Assembly: GCA_947169155.1 (NCBI GenBank)
Contig: CAMVON010000007.1
Coordinates: 1 to 64,000, forward strand
Reading direction: 5' to 3'
DNA: 64,000 bases
DNA from: an uncultured Clostridiaceae bacterium
Lineage (GTDB): Bacteria > Bacillota > Clostridia > TANB77 > CAG-465
The translations under genes were made by a program, and so were the position numbers. The notes under the pieces are model-generated. The model saw only the letters and a list, made by a program, of their open reading frames with translations, made no database searches and was not told where the DNA came from. This document shows positions 29,151 through 38,009 of the stretch, piece after piece (the first letter of the stretch is position 1; every line of letters starts with the position of its first letter).

Positions 29151-29627
29151 TTAAAATTCTATTACAATATGTTTGTATCCTTCTCTTTTGCAAGAGTCAA
29201 TCATGTCATCTAAGTAGCTGAATAGTTCATCATAGAAATCTGTTATCTTTTCCATATTTGTCTCAATTATTTCTTCTTTTTCTTCATCTAGCATATCATC
29301 TACATATGAGTCATCATACTCATCATATAGCATTCCTTCTGCTAAATCATGAACTGTATCTTCTTCATCTTGGTTTTCTACTGCAATTCTATATTCGTCT
29401 AAAGCACGGGCAAATTCTCCTACAGTCATATATTTTTTAGTACCTTCTAAATCTTCTAAATATCCATCAATAATTGGTTCAACAAATTCATTATATGTAT
29501 CCATTGATACAAGTATTTCAGTTCCTACATCTTTTTTCTTAACCTCAGTTCCATCTATTTTTGCTGCATATATTGCACAGTGAGTAGCTTTTAGATTTCC
29601 ATCTCTTTTTAATGTCATTTCAAACAT
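29151..29627 (-). CDS. Hypothetical acidic protein (158 aa)
   Basis: Clean ORF; Asp/Glu-rich C-terminal half. Confidence 0.6.
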   Translation of the reverse strand: MFEMTLKRDGNLKATHCAIYAAKIDGTEVKKKDVGTEILVSMDTYNEFVEPIIDGYLEDLEGTKKYMTVGEFARALDEYRIAVENQDEEDTVHDLAEGMLYDEYDDSYVDDMLDEEKEEIIETNMEKITDFYDELFSYLDDMIDSCKREGYKHIVIEF

Positions 29628-29700
29628 ATTAAATCTCTCCCCTCATTAATAACAATATAGCATATATGAAATATAGTATCAATAGTATTTTAAAAAATTG

Positions 29701-29732
29701 TATAAAAAAAGAATCACATTAAAATGTGATTC
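29701..29732 (-). terminator. Intrinsic terminator of tRNA-Met
   Basis: GAATCACATT-AA-AATGTGATTC perfect hairpin with T-run on minus. Confidence 0.8.
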
Positions 29733-29738
29733 AAAAAG

Positions 29739-29815
29739 TGGTAGCGGCAATAGGAGTCGAACCTATGACCTTTCGGGTATGAACCGAACGCTCTAGCCAA
29801 CTAAGCTATGCCGCC
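29739..29815 (-). tRNA. tRNA-Met (CAT anticodon, elongator-like), CCA encoded
   Basis: GGCGGCATAGCTTAGTTGGCTAGAGCGTTCGGTTCATACCCGAAAGGTCATAGGTTCGACTCCTATTGCCGCTACCA folds as a cloverleaf; anticodon loop TTCATAC. Confidence 0.95.
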
Positions 29816-29860
29816 AAATGTAACTTAAAAACCATCTTTAAGTTTCAAGCTACGTGAATT

Positions 29861-29889
29861 ATTATACACTAATTAATATTAGATGTCAA
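29861..29889 (-). promoter_or_regulatory. Consensus promoter of tRNA-Met
   Basis: Minus strand TTGACA-17 bp-TATAAT. Confidence 0.85.
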
Positions 29890-29943
29890 TAATTTTAAAA
29901 TTTTTTCTTTTTGTTTTTTAATTTGCTTTCATTTTTAGCTTCA

Positions 29944-30456
29944 TTATTTTTCTAATCTATCATCAAAATATGGGCTCTCTTCTAGAAGATCTTTATAATG
30001 TAGCTGTCTTTCTGCTTCATATGCTACAATTGCTACTGCATTAGATAAATTTAGAGAACGAATAATGTCTCTCATTGGAATACGAGCTGCATTTTCAAAA
30101 TTTTCTAGAATAAAGTCTTCTGGAAGTCCTCTAGTTTCTGGTCCAAATACTAGATATGCATCATCTTCGTATTTTACATCTGAATGTGTTCTTTTAGATT
30201 TAGTTGAAAGAAGATACATCTTCTTACCTTTTGTTTTAGCTTTAAAATCTTCTAGATTGTCATATTCGACAATTTTTACTTTATCCCAATAATCTAGACC
30301 TGCTCTTTTATAATTCTTTTTAACGGCAGCGTCGGAAGTATCAAAGCCATATGGCTTTACCATATGAAGTGTTGCACCTATTGCCGCACAAGTTCTTGCA
30401 ATATTTCCTGCATTTACTGCTATTTCTGGTTCTACTAATACTATATTTAATGCCAT
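29944..30456 (-). CDS. trmL: tRNA (cytidine/uridine-2'-O-)-methyltransferase TrmL
   Basis: SPOUT motifs NIARTCAA, LVFGPETRGLP, IPMRDIIRSLNLSNAVAIVAYEA. Confidence 0.92.
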   Translation of the reverse strand: MALNIVLVEPEIAVNAGNIARTCAAIGATLHMVKPYGFDTSDAAVKKNYKRAGLDYWDKVKIVEYDNLEDFKAKTKGKKMYLLSTKSKRTHSDVKYEDDAYLVFGPETRGLPEDFILENFENAARIPMRDIIRSLNLSNAVAIVAYEAERQLHYKDLLEESPYFDDRLEK

Positions 30457-30457
30457 T

Positions 30458-30970
30458 TTATTTTTCTTCCTCCATTACTTTTTTTACTTTTTCTTCTAAT
30501 ACTTCATCATAATCTATCCAGTCTTGAACATTCATTATTCTATATCCGCATGCTTCATTTTTATCTTTAACAATTACTTGTTCAATTCCTGCATTTATTA
30601 CTACTCTTTTACACATACTACATGAGTCTATGTAGTCTACTAACTCACCAGTTTGTGCATCTCTTCCTACCATATACATAGTAGCTCCTAATGTGTCTTT
30701 TCTTGCAGCAGATATTACTGCATTTTGTTCTGCATGAACACTTCTACAAAGTTCATATCTTTGACCAGATGGAATATTTAATTTTTGTCTTGCACAATAT
30801 CCAAGATCTATACAATTTTTTCTTCCACGAGGTGCTCCTGTGTACCCTGTTGAAATGATTTCATCATTTTTAACTATAATTGCTCCATAGTTACGTCTCA
30901 AGCATGTTCCTCTTTTTGTTACAGTGTCTGCAATTTCTAAATAATAATTTATTTTATCTATTCTTTCCAT
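30458..30970 (-). CDS. Deoxycytidylate (dCMP) deaminase family protein
   Basis: CRSVHAEQNAVISAA...SCSMCKRVVINAGI zinc deaminase motifs. Confidence 0.9.
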   Translation of the reverse strand: MERIDKINYYLEIADTVTKRGTCLRRNYGAIIVKNDEIISTGYTGAPRGRKNCIDLGYCARQKLNIPSGQRYELCRSVHAEQNAVISAARKDTLGATMYMVGRDAQTGELVDYIDSCSMCKRVVINAGIEQVIVKDKNEACGYRIMNVQDWIDYDEVLEEKVKKVMEEEK

Positions 30971-30982
30971 ATTATCTCTCCT

Positions 30983-31033
30983 TTACATTTGAATATTAAC
31001 TTCAATGTATATCTTTAAATCTTTGACATACAT
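30983..31033 (-). pseudogene. C-terminal remnant of a gene of the 31428..31988 family
   Basis: Minus-strand reading MYVKDLKIYIEVNIQM* matches the C-terminus LNILKEIYTEVNVQM* of 31428..31988, with DNA similarity continuing past the stop (CAAATGTAAAG). Confidence 0.55.
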
Positions 31034-31052
31034 CATTTAATAATATATTTTT

Positions 31053-31412
31053 TTATACCTTTTTGAAAAGCCTTATTAATTTTTTTTGATACTTTTCATA
31101 TTCAATTAAACTTGCTTTATAGTTAACTTTACCATTTTCGATTTTTTCTTCTTCGTAATACATTAATGTTCCGTCTAGCATAAATGCCAAATAATGTATT
31201 TCTTCAAGTTCCTTTATATATTCGCCTTTGCTATCCATTCCAAAATTTAATGAACCAATGTTTCCTGGTTGTTCTTCTAATTTTACATCTGAAAAATAAT
31301 TATGTGCTCTAATACAATTTATTGCAATTTCACTTGAAAGAATTTCAGCAGCCTCTTTATATCTTTTTTGTTTTTTTAATTCTTTCCACTCATTATTGTA
31401 TAAATATTCCAT
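31053..31412 (-). CDS. Hypothetical protein, paralogue of 32870..33241
   Basis: MEYLYNNEWKELKKQKRYKEAAEILSSEIAINCIRAHNYFSD is almost identical to the other copy. Confidence 0.75.
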   Translation of the reverse strand: MEYLYNNEWKELKKQKRYKEAAEILSSEIAINCIRAHNYFSDVKLEEQPGNIGSLNFGMDSKGEYIKELEEIHYLAFMLDGTLMYYEEEKIENGKVNYKASLIEYEKYQKKLIRLFKKV

Positions 31413-31427
31413 ATTTTTTTATCCTCT

Positions 31428-31988
31428 TTACATTTGAACATTAACTTCAGTATATATCTCTTTAAGTATATTTAGCCAAGATTCATAATCATTATCTTTT
31501 TCTACTTTTTCATGAGCTAGACAAAAAGCTTTATGTAATAATCTAAAAGGTTCAAGTCTTTTTAGCTTGTCTTTGGTATCAACTCTGCCAAAATATCTTG
31601 GTTCATATATAAATTTAACATCTATCATTTGCCTATCTGAAAACTTATTATTAATATTAAAAAAATTCTTTGCTAGTTCTCTGTCTAATTGAATAGCCGC
31701 CTCCTTAATATCACCTTTATTTTCTATTTGTTTCCAATCTGGTTCTAATATTTCGTATTTTATTTCTTTTGGAAAATATTCTGAAATCACTTTAATAAAT
31801 TGTTTTGTTTCTTCTTCTAAATTTTCATCAAATAAATCTTTTTCAGTAATCTTATATTCAGGATTATGCGAATCATTATCTCTAAAAAAATCTCTTAATG
31901 ATTTTGGAATACTATCTTGAGCTTTTCTACTTAACATGTTAATTACTTGATTTACTTGTGATATTACTTTTTCATTATTTGTTTCCAT
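31428..31988 (-). CDS. Hypothetical protein containing a diverged copy of the same domain
   Basis: WKQIENKGDIKEAAIQLDRELAKNFFNINNKFSD...FGRVDTKDKLKRLEPF aligns with both paralogues. Confidence 0.7.
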   Translation of the reverse strand: METNNEKVISQVNQVINMLSRKAQDSIPKSLRDFFRDNDSHNPEYKITEKDLFDENLEEETKQFIKVISEYFPKEIKYEILEPDWKQIENKGDIKEAAIQLDRELAKNFFNINNKFSDRQMIDVKFIYEPRYFGRVDTKDKLKRLEPFRLLHKAFCLAHEKVEKDNDYESWLNILKEIYTEVNVQM

Positions 31989-32877
31989 ATTTTTCCCTCT
32001 CTATATTTTCTTCTTGTATATATCTTTCACGATAATTATATACTTTTTCTTTACTTACCCTTAAAACTTTTGTAAGATTATCTATATTTGCTTTTGATAA
32101 ATTTGTTTTCTTTCCAATTTTTTCACAAATTATCTCATTCTTATTTTCATCTACTACTCTTGTTGCTGAATAATATGTTTCTAGTACCTCTCTAATTTCG
32201 TTCTCATCACCAATTTGTGAATTTGCAACCAGATAATTGTGTGGTATTTTTTCTAATTGGTTACTTCTTATTCTCATTAGTAATAAATCGTGATTTCTAA
32301 AATCACCTTTTTCTATTTCATATGGATATTCTTTATTAAAATCATTACGCACCGCTTCTGGGACATATCCTTCTAAATGCCATGATAGCTGTCCAATACC
32401 AGGTATGTCTACTACATAAGTTCCTCTTTTATCTTCTAATCGTCCATCTGTTTTGAAACCATCAACTATGTCAATATCTTTTCTATTTTTATCTATTTCT
32501 CTTTTCATAGAAGAAATAATTATATTTTTTAATCTAAAAATAGAATTTCTAACATCATATTCTTTACAATCATGAGCAATATTATTACACGCATCCGCTA
32601 GTAATCCCAAATCTGTAATAGCTTTTACAAAATCATTTTCAACATCTTCTTCAATAGGATTCATTTCTAATACTGTATCTAGCTCTGCTAAAGCACTTTC
32701 TTTTCTTGTCGTTTCATTATTTTTATTAGTTTCGCTTTTTAACTTTATTTCGCTGATTATATCAGTTAATTTAGATGAAACATTATTTAATAGAGTATTA
32801 TTATGTTTTATATTTGTATATGAATAATTATCTGTAAAATAATCTCTAATCTCATTTATTTTACCAACACTACTCAT
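31975..32877 (-). CDS. Hypothetical protein (300 aa) embedded in the paralogue cluster
   Basis: Overlaps both neighbours (14 nt downstream, 8 nt upstream); C-terminal NLSKANIDNLTKVLRVSKEKVYNYRERY looks helix-turn-helix-like. Confidence 0.7.
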   Translation of the reverse strand: MSSVGKINEIRDYFTDNYSYTNIKHNNTLLNNVSSKLTDIISEIKLKSETNKNNETTRKESALAELDTVLEMNPIEEDVENDFVKAITDLGLLADACNNIAHDCKEYDVRNSIFRLKNIIISSMKREIDKNRKDIDIVDGFKTDGRLEDKRGTYVVDIPGIGQLSWHLEGYVPEAVRNDFNKEYPYEIEKGDFRNHDLLLMRIRSNQLEKIPHNYLVANSQIGDENEIREVLETYYSATRVVDENKNEIICEKIGKKTNLSKANIDNLTKVLRVSKEKVYNYRERYIQEENIEREKYGNK

Positions 32878-33241
32878 TTTTTAACTCCTTTTCAAAACAA
32901 TTTAAGATTTTCTTATGTATTTTTTCGTATCTTTTCAATTGATCTTTTTCATCATATTCTTCACCTTCGTAGTCCATCGCATCATACATTGCCACATAAC
33001 CACAGATATCGTTTCCAATTTCGTATATTGTTTCAATTTTTTCTATCCTTTTATTTGTGCTATTTCTTCCAAAATCTAAAGAAGCTACATTATCTGGTAT
33101 TTCGTTCATTTTAATATCTGAATATTTATTATGCACTCTTACACAGTTTAATGCAATCTCATCTGCTAGTATCTTTGCAGCTTCTTTATATCTCTTTTGT
33201 TTCTTTAGTTCTTTCCATTCGTTATTATATAAATATTCCAT
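32870..33241 (-). CDS. Hypothetical protein, paralogue of 31053..31412
   Basis: MEYLYNNEWKELKKQKRYKEAAKILADEIALNCVRVHNKYSD. Confidence 0.75.
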   Translation of the reverse strand: MEYLYNNEWKELKKQKRYKEAAKILADEIALNCVRVHNKYSDIKMNEIPDNVASLDFGRNSTNKRIEKIETIYEIGNDICGYVAMYDAMDYEGEEYDEKDQLKRYEKIHKKILNCFEKELKNE

Positions 33242-33267
33242 ATTATCTCTCCTTTTTAACTGTAAAA

Positions 33268-33296
33268 ATTATATCATTGAGAAAAATTAATGTCAA
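33268..33296 (-). promoter_or_regulatory. Consensus promoter of the 33.2-31.0 kb cluster
   Basis: Minus strand TTGACA-17 bp-TATAAT (TTGACATTAATTTTTCTCAATGATATAAT). Confidence 0.85.
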
Positions 33297-33305
33297 TTTA
33301 AATGC

Positions 33306-33334
33306 TTGTTTAACAATTCTTTTAATGATATAAT
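33306..33334 (+). promoter_or_regulatory. Divergent promoter of the DagK-like gene
   Basis: TTGTTT-17 bp-TATAAT, 9 bp from the -35 box of the divergent promoter. Confidence 0.7.
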
Positions 33335-33349
33335 TTGAGTGGTGATAAT

Positions 33350-34252
33350 ATGCGACACGAAATAATGGTAAATCCCGTATCTGGTAAGAAACGTGGTTCA
33401 ATGTATGCAAAAAGAGTTAAGTCATTACTTTTAAAACATGGCATTGAAGCAAATATATTTGAATCTGAATATGCAGGTCATTTAAGAAAGCATGCAAAAG
33501 AGGTTTCTTCTGTTGAAAAAACAAGATTTTATTCTCTAGGTGGAGATGGTACATTAAACGAGATAGTATCTGGTATTTATGGTACAGACTCAGAAATTGT
33601 TGTACTTCCTTGTGGTACAGGAAATGATTTTGCAAGATATTATAACGAGTATGAATCTTTAAGAAGTATTGTTCTATCATCAATTAATGCAACATCTTCT
33701 AAAATAGATATAATGAAATTAAACAATGATAAATATTGTATAAATATTTTAAATGGTGGCTTTGATGCTCTAATTGCAGAAAATATGAATAAATTTAGAT
33801 GGGTTCCCTTTTTAAGTGGTACTGGTAAGTATAACGCAGCTATATTTTATACACTAGTTCTTGGAAAAGGTTATCCTCTTGAGATAACTATGGATGAGAA
33901 AAAGTTTAAAGGAAAATATACTTTATTTGCCATTTCAAATGCACGTTACTATGGTGGTGGAGTTGTACCTTGCAAAAATGCTACACCAGATGATGGAGTG
34001 CTTTCTATATGCTTAGTTAAGAATACTTCTTTGTTTGAAAAAATAATATTATTACCTAAATATAAAGCAAGTAAACATGAAAATATTAGCAAAGTATACA
34101 TTAATGATGATGTACATAAAATTACTATAAATTCTTCTGTTGAATTTCCATTAAGTATTGATGGTGAAGTTTCTATGGTAAAACATTTAGAGTGTGAAAT
34201 TATACCTCATGCAGTAAATATTGTTAGGATAAAAAGAGAGACAAAGATTTAA
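33350..34252 (+). CDS. Diacylglycerol kinase / YegS-BmrU family lipid kinase
   Basis: NPVSGKKRG, SLGGDGTLNEIVSGI, LPCGTGNDFAR. ATG at 33350 preferred over TTG at 33335, which abuts the -10 box. Confidence 0.92.
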   Translation: MRHEIMVNPVSGKKRGSMYAKRVKSLLLKHGIEANIFESEYAGHLRKHAKEVSSVEKTRFYSLGGDGTLNEIVSGIYGTDSEIVVLPCGTGNDFARYYNEYESLRSIVLSSINATSSKIDIMKLNNDKYCINILNGGFDALIAENMNKFRWVPFLSGTGKYNAAIFYTLVLGKGYPLEITMDEKKFKGKYTLFAISNARYYGGGVVPCKNATPDDGVLSICLVKNTSLFEKIILLPKYKASKHENISKVYINDDVHKITINSSVEFPLSIDGEVSMVKHLECEIIPHAVNIVRIKRETKI

Positions 34253-34274
34253 TTCTTTGCCTCTTTATTATTTT
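34236..34274 (+). terminator. Intrinsic terminator of the DagK-like gene
   Basis: AGAGACAAAGATTTAATTCTTTGCCTCTTTATTATTTT. Confidence 0.6.
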
Positions 34275-35040
34275 ACATTATTACTTCATTTCCCTCATCA
34301 TTATATGCTTGTTTTTCTTCTTCTGTTTTAATTGAGAATAGGTATGCTCTCATACTTGCTCTGTAATTTGCATATACCATTTTTCTCTTTTTGTTTTCTC
34401 CTATTCCTTTATAGTTTGGAATAATATCTAGAAGTGATTGCATATATAAATCATATGTTTTTAATTTTCCATCTGTTAAGTATCCAGCTAAGCCATATTG
34501 CTCAATTCCAAGTCTTTTTTCTGTAAGGATGTCTCTTAATAGTATTCCATCTTTTGAGTCATCTTCTCCTATTAGACCTCTATATTGTTTTTCTGTTAAG
34601 TTTATTATTGGAGAAAATTGTGATCTTACATATCCTTCATCTATTCTTTTAATAGCTACAGCCATTAATTCTCCACGTTTATTCTTCTGGCTATAATCCA
34701 TTGCATATGTTACTGCTGCTGGTTTTTCTAGTCTTGCATCTGGATATCTTTTAACGAATTCGTCATATGCTTCATTTATATCTTTTTGAAGTTTTTCAAT
34801 TACTTCAATAGGTTTCATTTTTTCACATTCTATTCTATCTAAATGTTTAATTGCTACAATATATTTATCTTTTTTTCTATTAAATTGTTTGTTTGTATAT
34901 GCTAAGAAAGAATACTCTTTAGCATAGCTTAGTCCATGACTTAAAAATATAATAATTCTTTTTCCATTTTCTACTTCTTCTGTGAAATCTTCATAAAAGT
35001 CTTTAGAAGTGATTCCAGTGTTATTTTTAATTTTACTCAT
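34273..35040 (-). CDS. Hypothetical protein (255 aa)
   Basis: Clean ORF with RBS (AAAAGGAG); no recognised domain. Confidence 0.65.
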   Translation of the reverse strand: MSKIKNNTGITSKDFYEDFTEEVENGKRIIIFLSHGLSYAKEYSFLAYTNKQFNRKKDKYIVAIKHLDRIECEKMKPIEVIEKLQKDINEAYDEFVKRYPDARLEKPAAVTYAMDYSQKNKRGELMAVAIKRIDEGYVRSQFSPIINLTEKQYRGLIGEDDSKDGILLRDILTEKRLGIEQYGLAGYLTDGKLKTYDLYMQSLLDIIPNYKGIGENKKRKMVYANYRASMRAYLFSIKTEEEKQAYNDEGNEVIM

Positions 35041-35102
35041 AATGTATTTCTCCTTTTAAAATTACACTATAATTTTAGCACAAATATATGGTGTAGTCAA
35101 TT

Positions 35103-35132
35103 AAAAAAAGCTCCTAGTATTGCTACTAGGAG
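35103..35132 (-). terminator. Intrinsic terminator of lysS
   Basis: CTCCTAGTAGCAATACTAGGAG followed by CTTTTTTT on minus. Confidence 0.8.
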
Positions 35133-35138
35133 TGAATA

Positions 35139-36647
35139 TTATTCTTCTACTTCTTCATCTTCGTCATCTTCGACATTATCTCTTCTTTTTAGAAGTGGAT
35201 ATAATACAACGTCTCTGATGTTATAACTACTTGTTAAGAATTGTAAGAATCTATCAATTCCAAGACCCCATCCAGAAATTGGTGGCATACCATATTCCAT
35301 AGCTTTGATATATTCATGGTCTATAGACATAGCTTCTTCGTCTCCATTTTCTTTTAGAGTATTTTGTTCAATAAATCTCTTTTCTTGTTCTTCTGAATCT
35401 ACAAGCTCAGAGTATCCGTTAATTATTTCTTGTCCATTAACAATAAGTTGGAATCTATCTACGTAATCTGGATTTTCATCGTTACTTCTTGCTAGTGGTG
35501 ATAGGTCAGTTGGATGACCAGTTAAATATGTTGGTTTAATAATATATGGACGAGATACTTTTTTATATAATGTATCAATTAAGTTACCTCTTCCTAATTG
35601 TTCAATATTTTCTTCATCTAGAACAATATTATTTCTTCTAATTTCTGCTAGTAATTCTTCAGCTGTTGGGAACTTGTCTATATCTATTCCACAATCTTTG
35701 ATTAAAAGATCTCTAAATGATACTTCATCCCATTCTTGTCCAAAGTCTATATCTGTTCCAGAAATATTTACTGTTGTATTTCCATCATATAATTTAGAAA
35801 TAATATATATAACCATTTCTCTTAATAGTTTCATATTATCTCTATAGTTATAATATGCACTATATCCTTCAATCATTGTGAAGTCTTGTAAGTGGTTAAC
35901 ACTTACACCTTCGTTTCTGAAGTCTCTTGCTATTTCAAATACATTTGTAAATCCACCAACAATTAACTTCTTTAGAGTTAATTCAGGAGATATTCTTAGG
36001 TATACATCTGCATCATATGTATTATGATGAGTAATGAATGGTCTTGCTGTAGCCCCTGATGGTGTGTTTTGTAATACAGGAGTATCTACTTCAATAAATC
36101 CTCTGTCCCATAAAAATTCTCTCATTAGTTTAATGAAATTAGATCTAAGTAAGAAACGTTTTTTAGTTTCTTCGTTCATAATTAAATCTAGATGTCTTTC
36201 TCTATATAGAGTTTCTTGGTTAGATATACCATGGAATTTTTCTGGTAGTGGTCTTATTGCTTTACCTAAAAATTCATAATCTACCATTTGAATAGATTTT
36301 TCACCAGCTTGAGTTGTAAATATTTCACCTTCAACACCCATAAAGTCTCCAACGTCAATTGTTGCGTGTAATAGTTTATATTTATCTTCTCCAATGTCAT
36401 CTCTTTTTACTACGACTTGGATTTTTCCTTCAATGTCTCTTAAATCTAAAAAACTAATTTTACCCATTTTTCTTTTAGATAAGACACGTCCAGCAACTCT
36501 AACACCTTTTGTGCCATCTGCAAGTAATCTTGAATCTTTAAGGCTATGTGTAACCTCATATCTTTCAGGATGTATATTTATCCCTTGTTCTTTTAATAGT
36601 TGTTCTTTTTCTAAACGAACTCTCTTTAATTCACTAATATCTCCCAT
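35139..36647 (-). CDS. lysS: Lysyl-tRNA synthetase (class II)
   Basis: RERHLDLIMNEETKKRFLLRS, FIEVDTPVLQ, RISPELTLKKLIVGGFTNVFEIARDFRNEGVS, GWGLGIDRF. Confidence 0.96.
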   Translation of the reverse strand: MGDISELKRVRLEKEQLLKEQGINIHPERYEVTHSLKDSRLLADGTKGVRVAGRVLSKRKMGKISFLDLRDIEGKIQVVVKRDDIGEDKYKLLHATIDVGDFMGVEGEIFTTQAGEKSIQMVDYEFLGKAIRPLPEKFHGISNQETLYRERHLDLIMNEETKKRFLLRSNFIKLMREFLWDRGFIEVDTPVLQNTPSGATARPFITHHNTYDADVYLRISPELTLKKLIVGGFTNVFEIARDFRNEGVSVNHLQDFTMIEGYSAYYNYRDNMKLLREMVIYIISKLYDGNTTVNISGTDIDFGQEWDEVSFRDLLIKDCGIDIDKFPTAEELLAEIRRNNIVLDEENIEQLGRGNLIDTLYKKVSRPYIIKPTYLTGHPTDLSPLARSNDENPDYVDRFQLIVNGQEIINGYSELVDSEEQEKRFIEQNTLKENGDEEAMSIDHEYIKAMEYGMPPISGWGLGIDRFLQFLTSSYNIRDVVLYPLLKRRDNVEDDEDEEVEE

Positions 36648-36673
36648 TTGCGCTCACTCCTAAACTTTTAATT

Positions 36674-37153
36674 TTATAATCTTTTGATTGATACTATTTT
36701 GTATTTTGCAACACCTGCTGGTGTTTCAACTTCGAAGTCTTCACCTTTCTTTTTACCCATCATAGCTTTTCCTACTGGTGATTCGTTAGAGATTTTGTTT
36801 TCTGCAATATTTACTTCTGTTGCTCCAACGATACTATATGTGATTTCTTCTTCAAATTCATAATCATAAACAGTTACTTGAGTTCCAACTCCTGCTTCTT
36901 TTGTAGAAATTTCATTATCTGCAACAATTTTTGCTTTTCTTATTGTAGCTTCCATTTCAGCAATTTTAGTTTCAAGTAAAGCTTGTTCATTTTTAGCTTC
37001 TTCATATTCTGAGTTTTCAGATAAATCTCCAAATTCTCTAGCTATTTTAATTCTTTCAGCGACCTCCATTTTTCTAGGTCCTTTTAGATATTGTAATTCG
37101 TCTACTAATTTTTTATATCCTTCTTCTGTTAACATTATTTCTCTATCTTCCAT
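36674..37153 (-). CDS. greA: Transcription elongation factor GreA
   Basis: MLTEEGYKKLVDELQYLK...RIKIAREFGDLSENSEYEEAKNEQ; SPVGKAMMGKKKGE. Confidence 0.95.
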   Translation of the reverse strand: MEDREIMLTEEGYKKLVDELQYLKGPRKMEVAERIKIAREFGDLSENSEYEEAKNEQALLETKIAEMEATIRKAKIVADNEISTKEAGVGTQVTVYDYEFEEEITYSIVGATEVNIAENKISNESPVGKAMMGKKKGEDFEVETPAGVAKYKIVSIKRL

Positions 37154-37198
37154 AAATGTTCCCCCTTAAAATTTAACAATAATATTATACACTATATG

Positions 37199-37966
37199 TC
37201 AAGCATTATTCCACTTTAAATGGATACATAATTTTCCTAACTTTGTGCATTTGAAATTTTGAGAATTTATATCTAGTTTCCTTAATAACATTTCTATTTT
37301 TTCTTTGTTGTTTATATATACTAGATATGTATTAGATTTTACATCTAAGTTACTATTATTATAGTCTAAAACGAATGAGCTATTATGTTTAATATTTATG
37401 TATTCTTGAGAGAATACAAGGAGAATATTATAATACTTTAACTCGATTTTGTCAAGAATTTGAATTGTTGTTCCTAAATTATTATTTAATTCGTCAACAA
37501 ATCTATCTAAATTTTCGTTTTGTCTGGTTGAATATATATCTACAACTTTGTATTTTTCAATTAATTCTTTAATCTTTTGTTTCTCAATATTTGAAATTTT
37601 ATCTATTATTACTAAAACTTTAATATCTTTTCTCTTTAATTCTTTTTCATTAATATACTCATTAATGTATATGTAGTCATTTTTTAATAAATTATTTTGA
37701 TCTGTGACTATTACTATATTTTCTAATATACTTTTTATATAATTTATAACTTTTATGTTTGATTCAAACTCATCACACATTACAACATACGTTTTATCTG
37801 CCCTAAAATGCCATTTTAAGAGCATTTTAGTTATATATCTAGCTAGTTTGTTGTCTAATGAATTTTTATCTGTTTTTAAACTAATTATTTTGTTATTGTT
37901 ATAATTAATTATTCTTATTGCTTTTTCTTTATTACTTATTTTTTTACACATAAAAAGAATATTCAT
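37199..37966 (-). CDS. Hypothetical protein downstream of cdaA
   Basis: ORF track start 37975 is GTG; ATG at 37966 preceded by AGGTG is more likely (37951 is another possible ATG). Confidence 0.6.
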   Translation of the reverse strand: MNILFMCKKISNKEKAIRIINYNNNKIISLKTDKNSLDNKLARYITKMLLKWHFRADKTYVVMCDEFESNIKVINYIKSILENIVIVTDQNNLLKNDYIYINEYINEKELKRKDIKVLVIIDKISNIEKQKIKELIEKYKVVDIYSTRQNENLDRFVDELNNNLGTTIQILDKIELKYYNILLVFSQEYINIKHNSSFVLDYNNSNLDVKSNTYLVYINNKEKIEMLLRKLDINSQNFKCTKLGKLCIHLKWNNA

Positions 37967-37997
37967 ATACAACACCTAAATGTTATATATGAATATC
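37958..37997 (-). other. Long stem-loop spanning the 37966 start codon (possible cdaA terminator or translation-control hairpin)
   Basis: Minus strand GATATTCATATATAACA-TTTAGG-TGTTGTATATGAATATTC: 16 contiguous pairs including one G-U, followed by TTTTT. Confidence 0.7.
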
Positions 37998-38009
37998 CTG
38001 AGTTTAATA

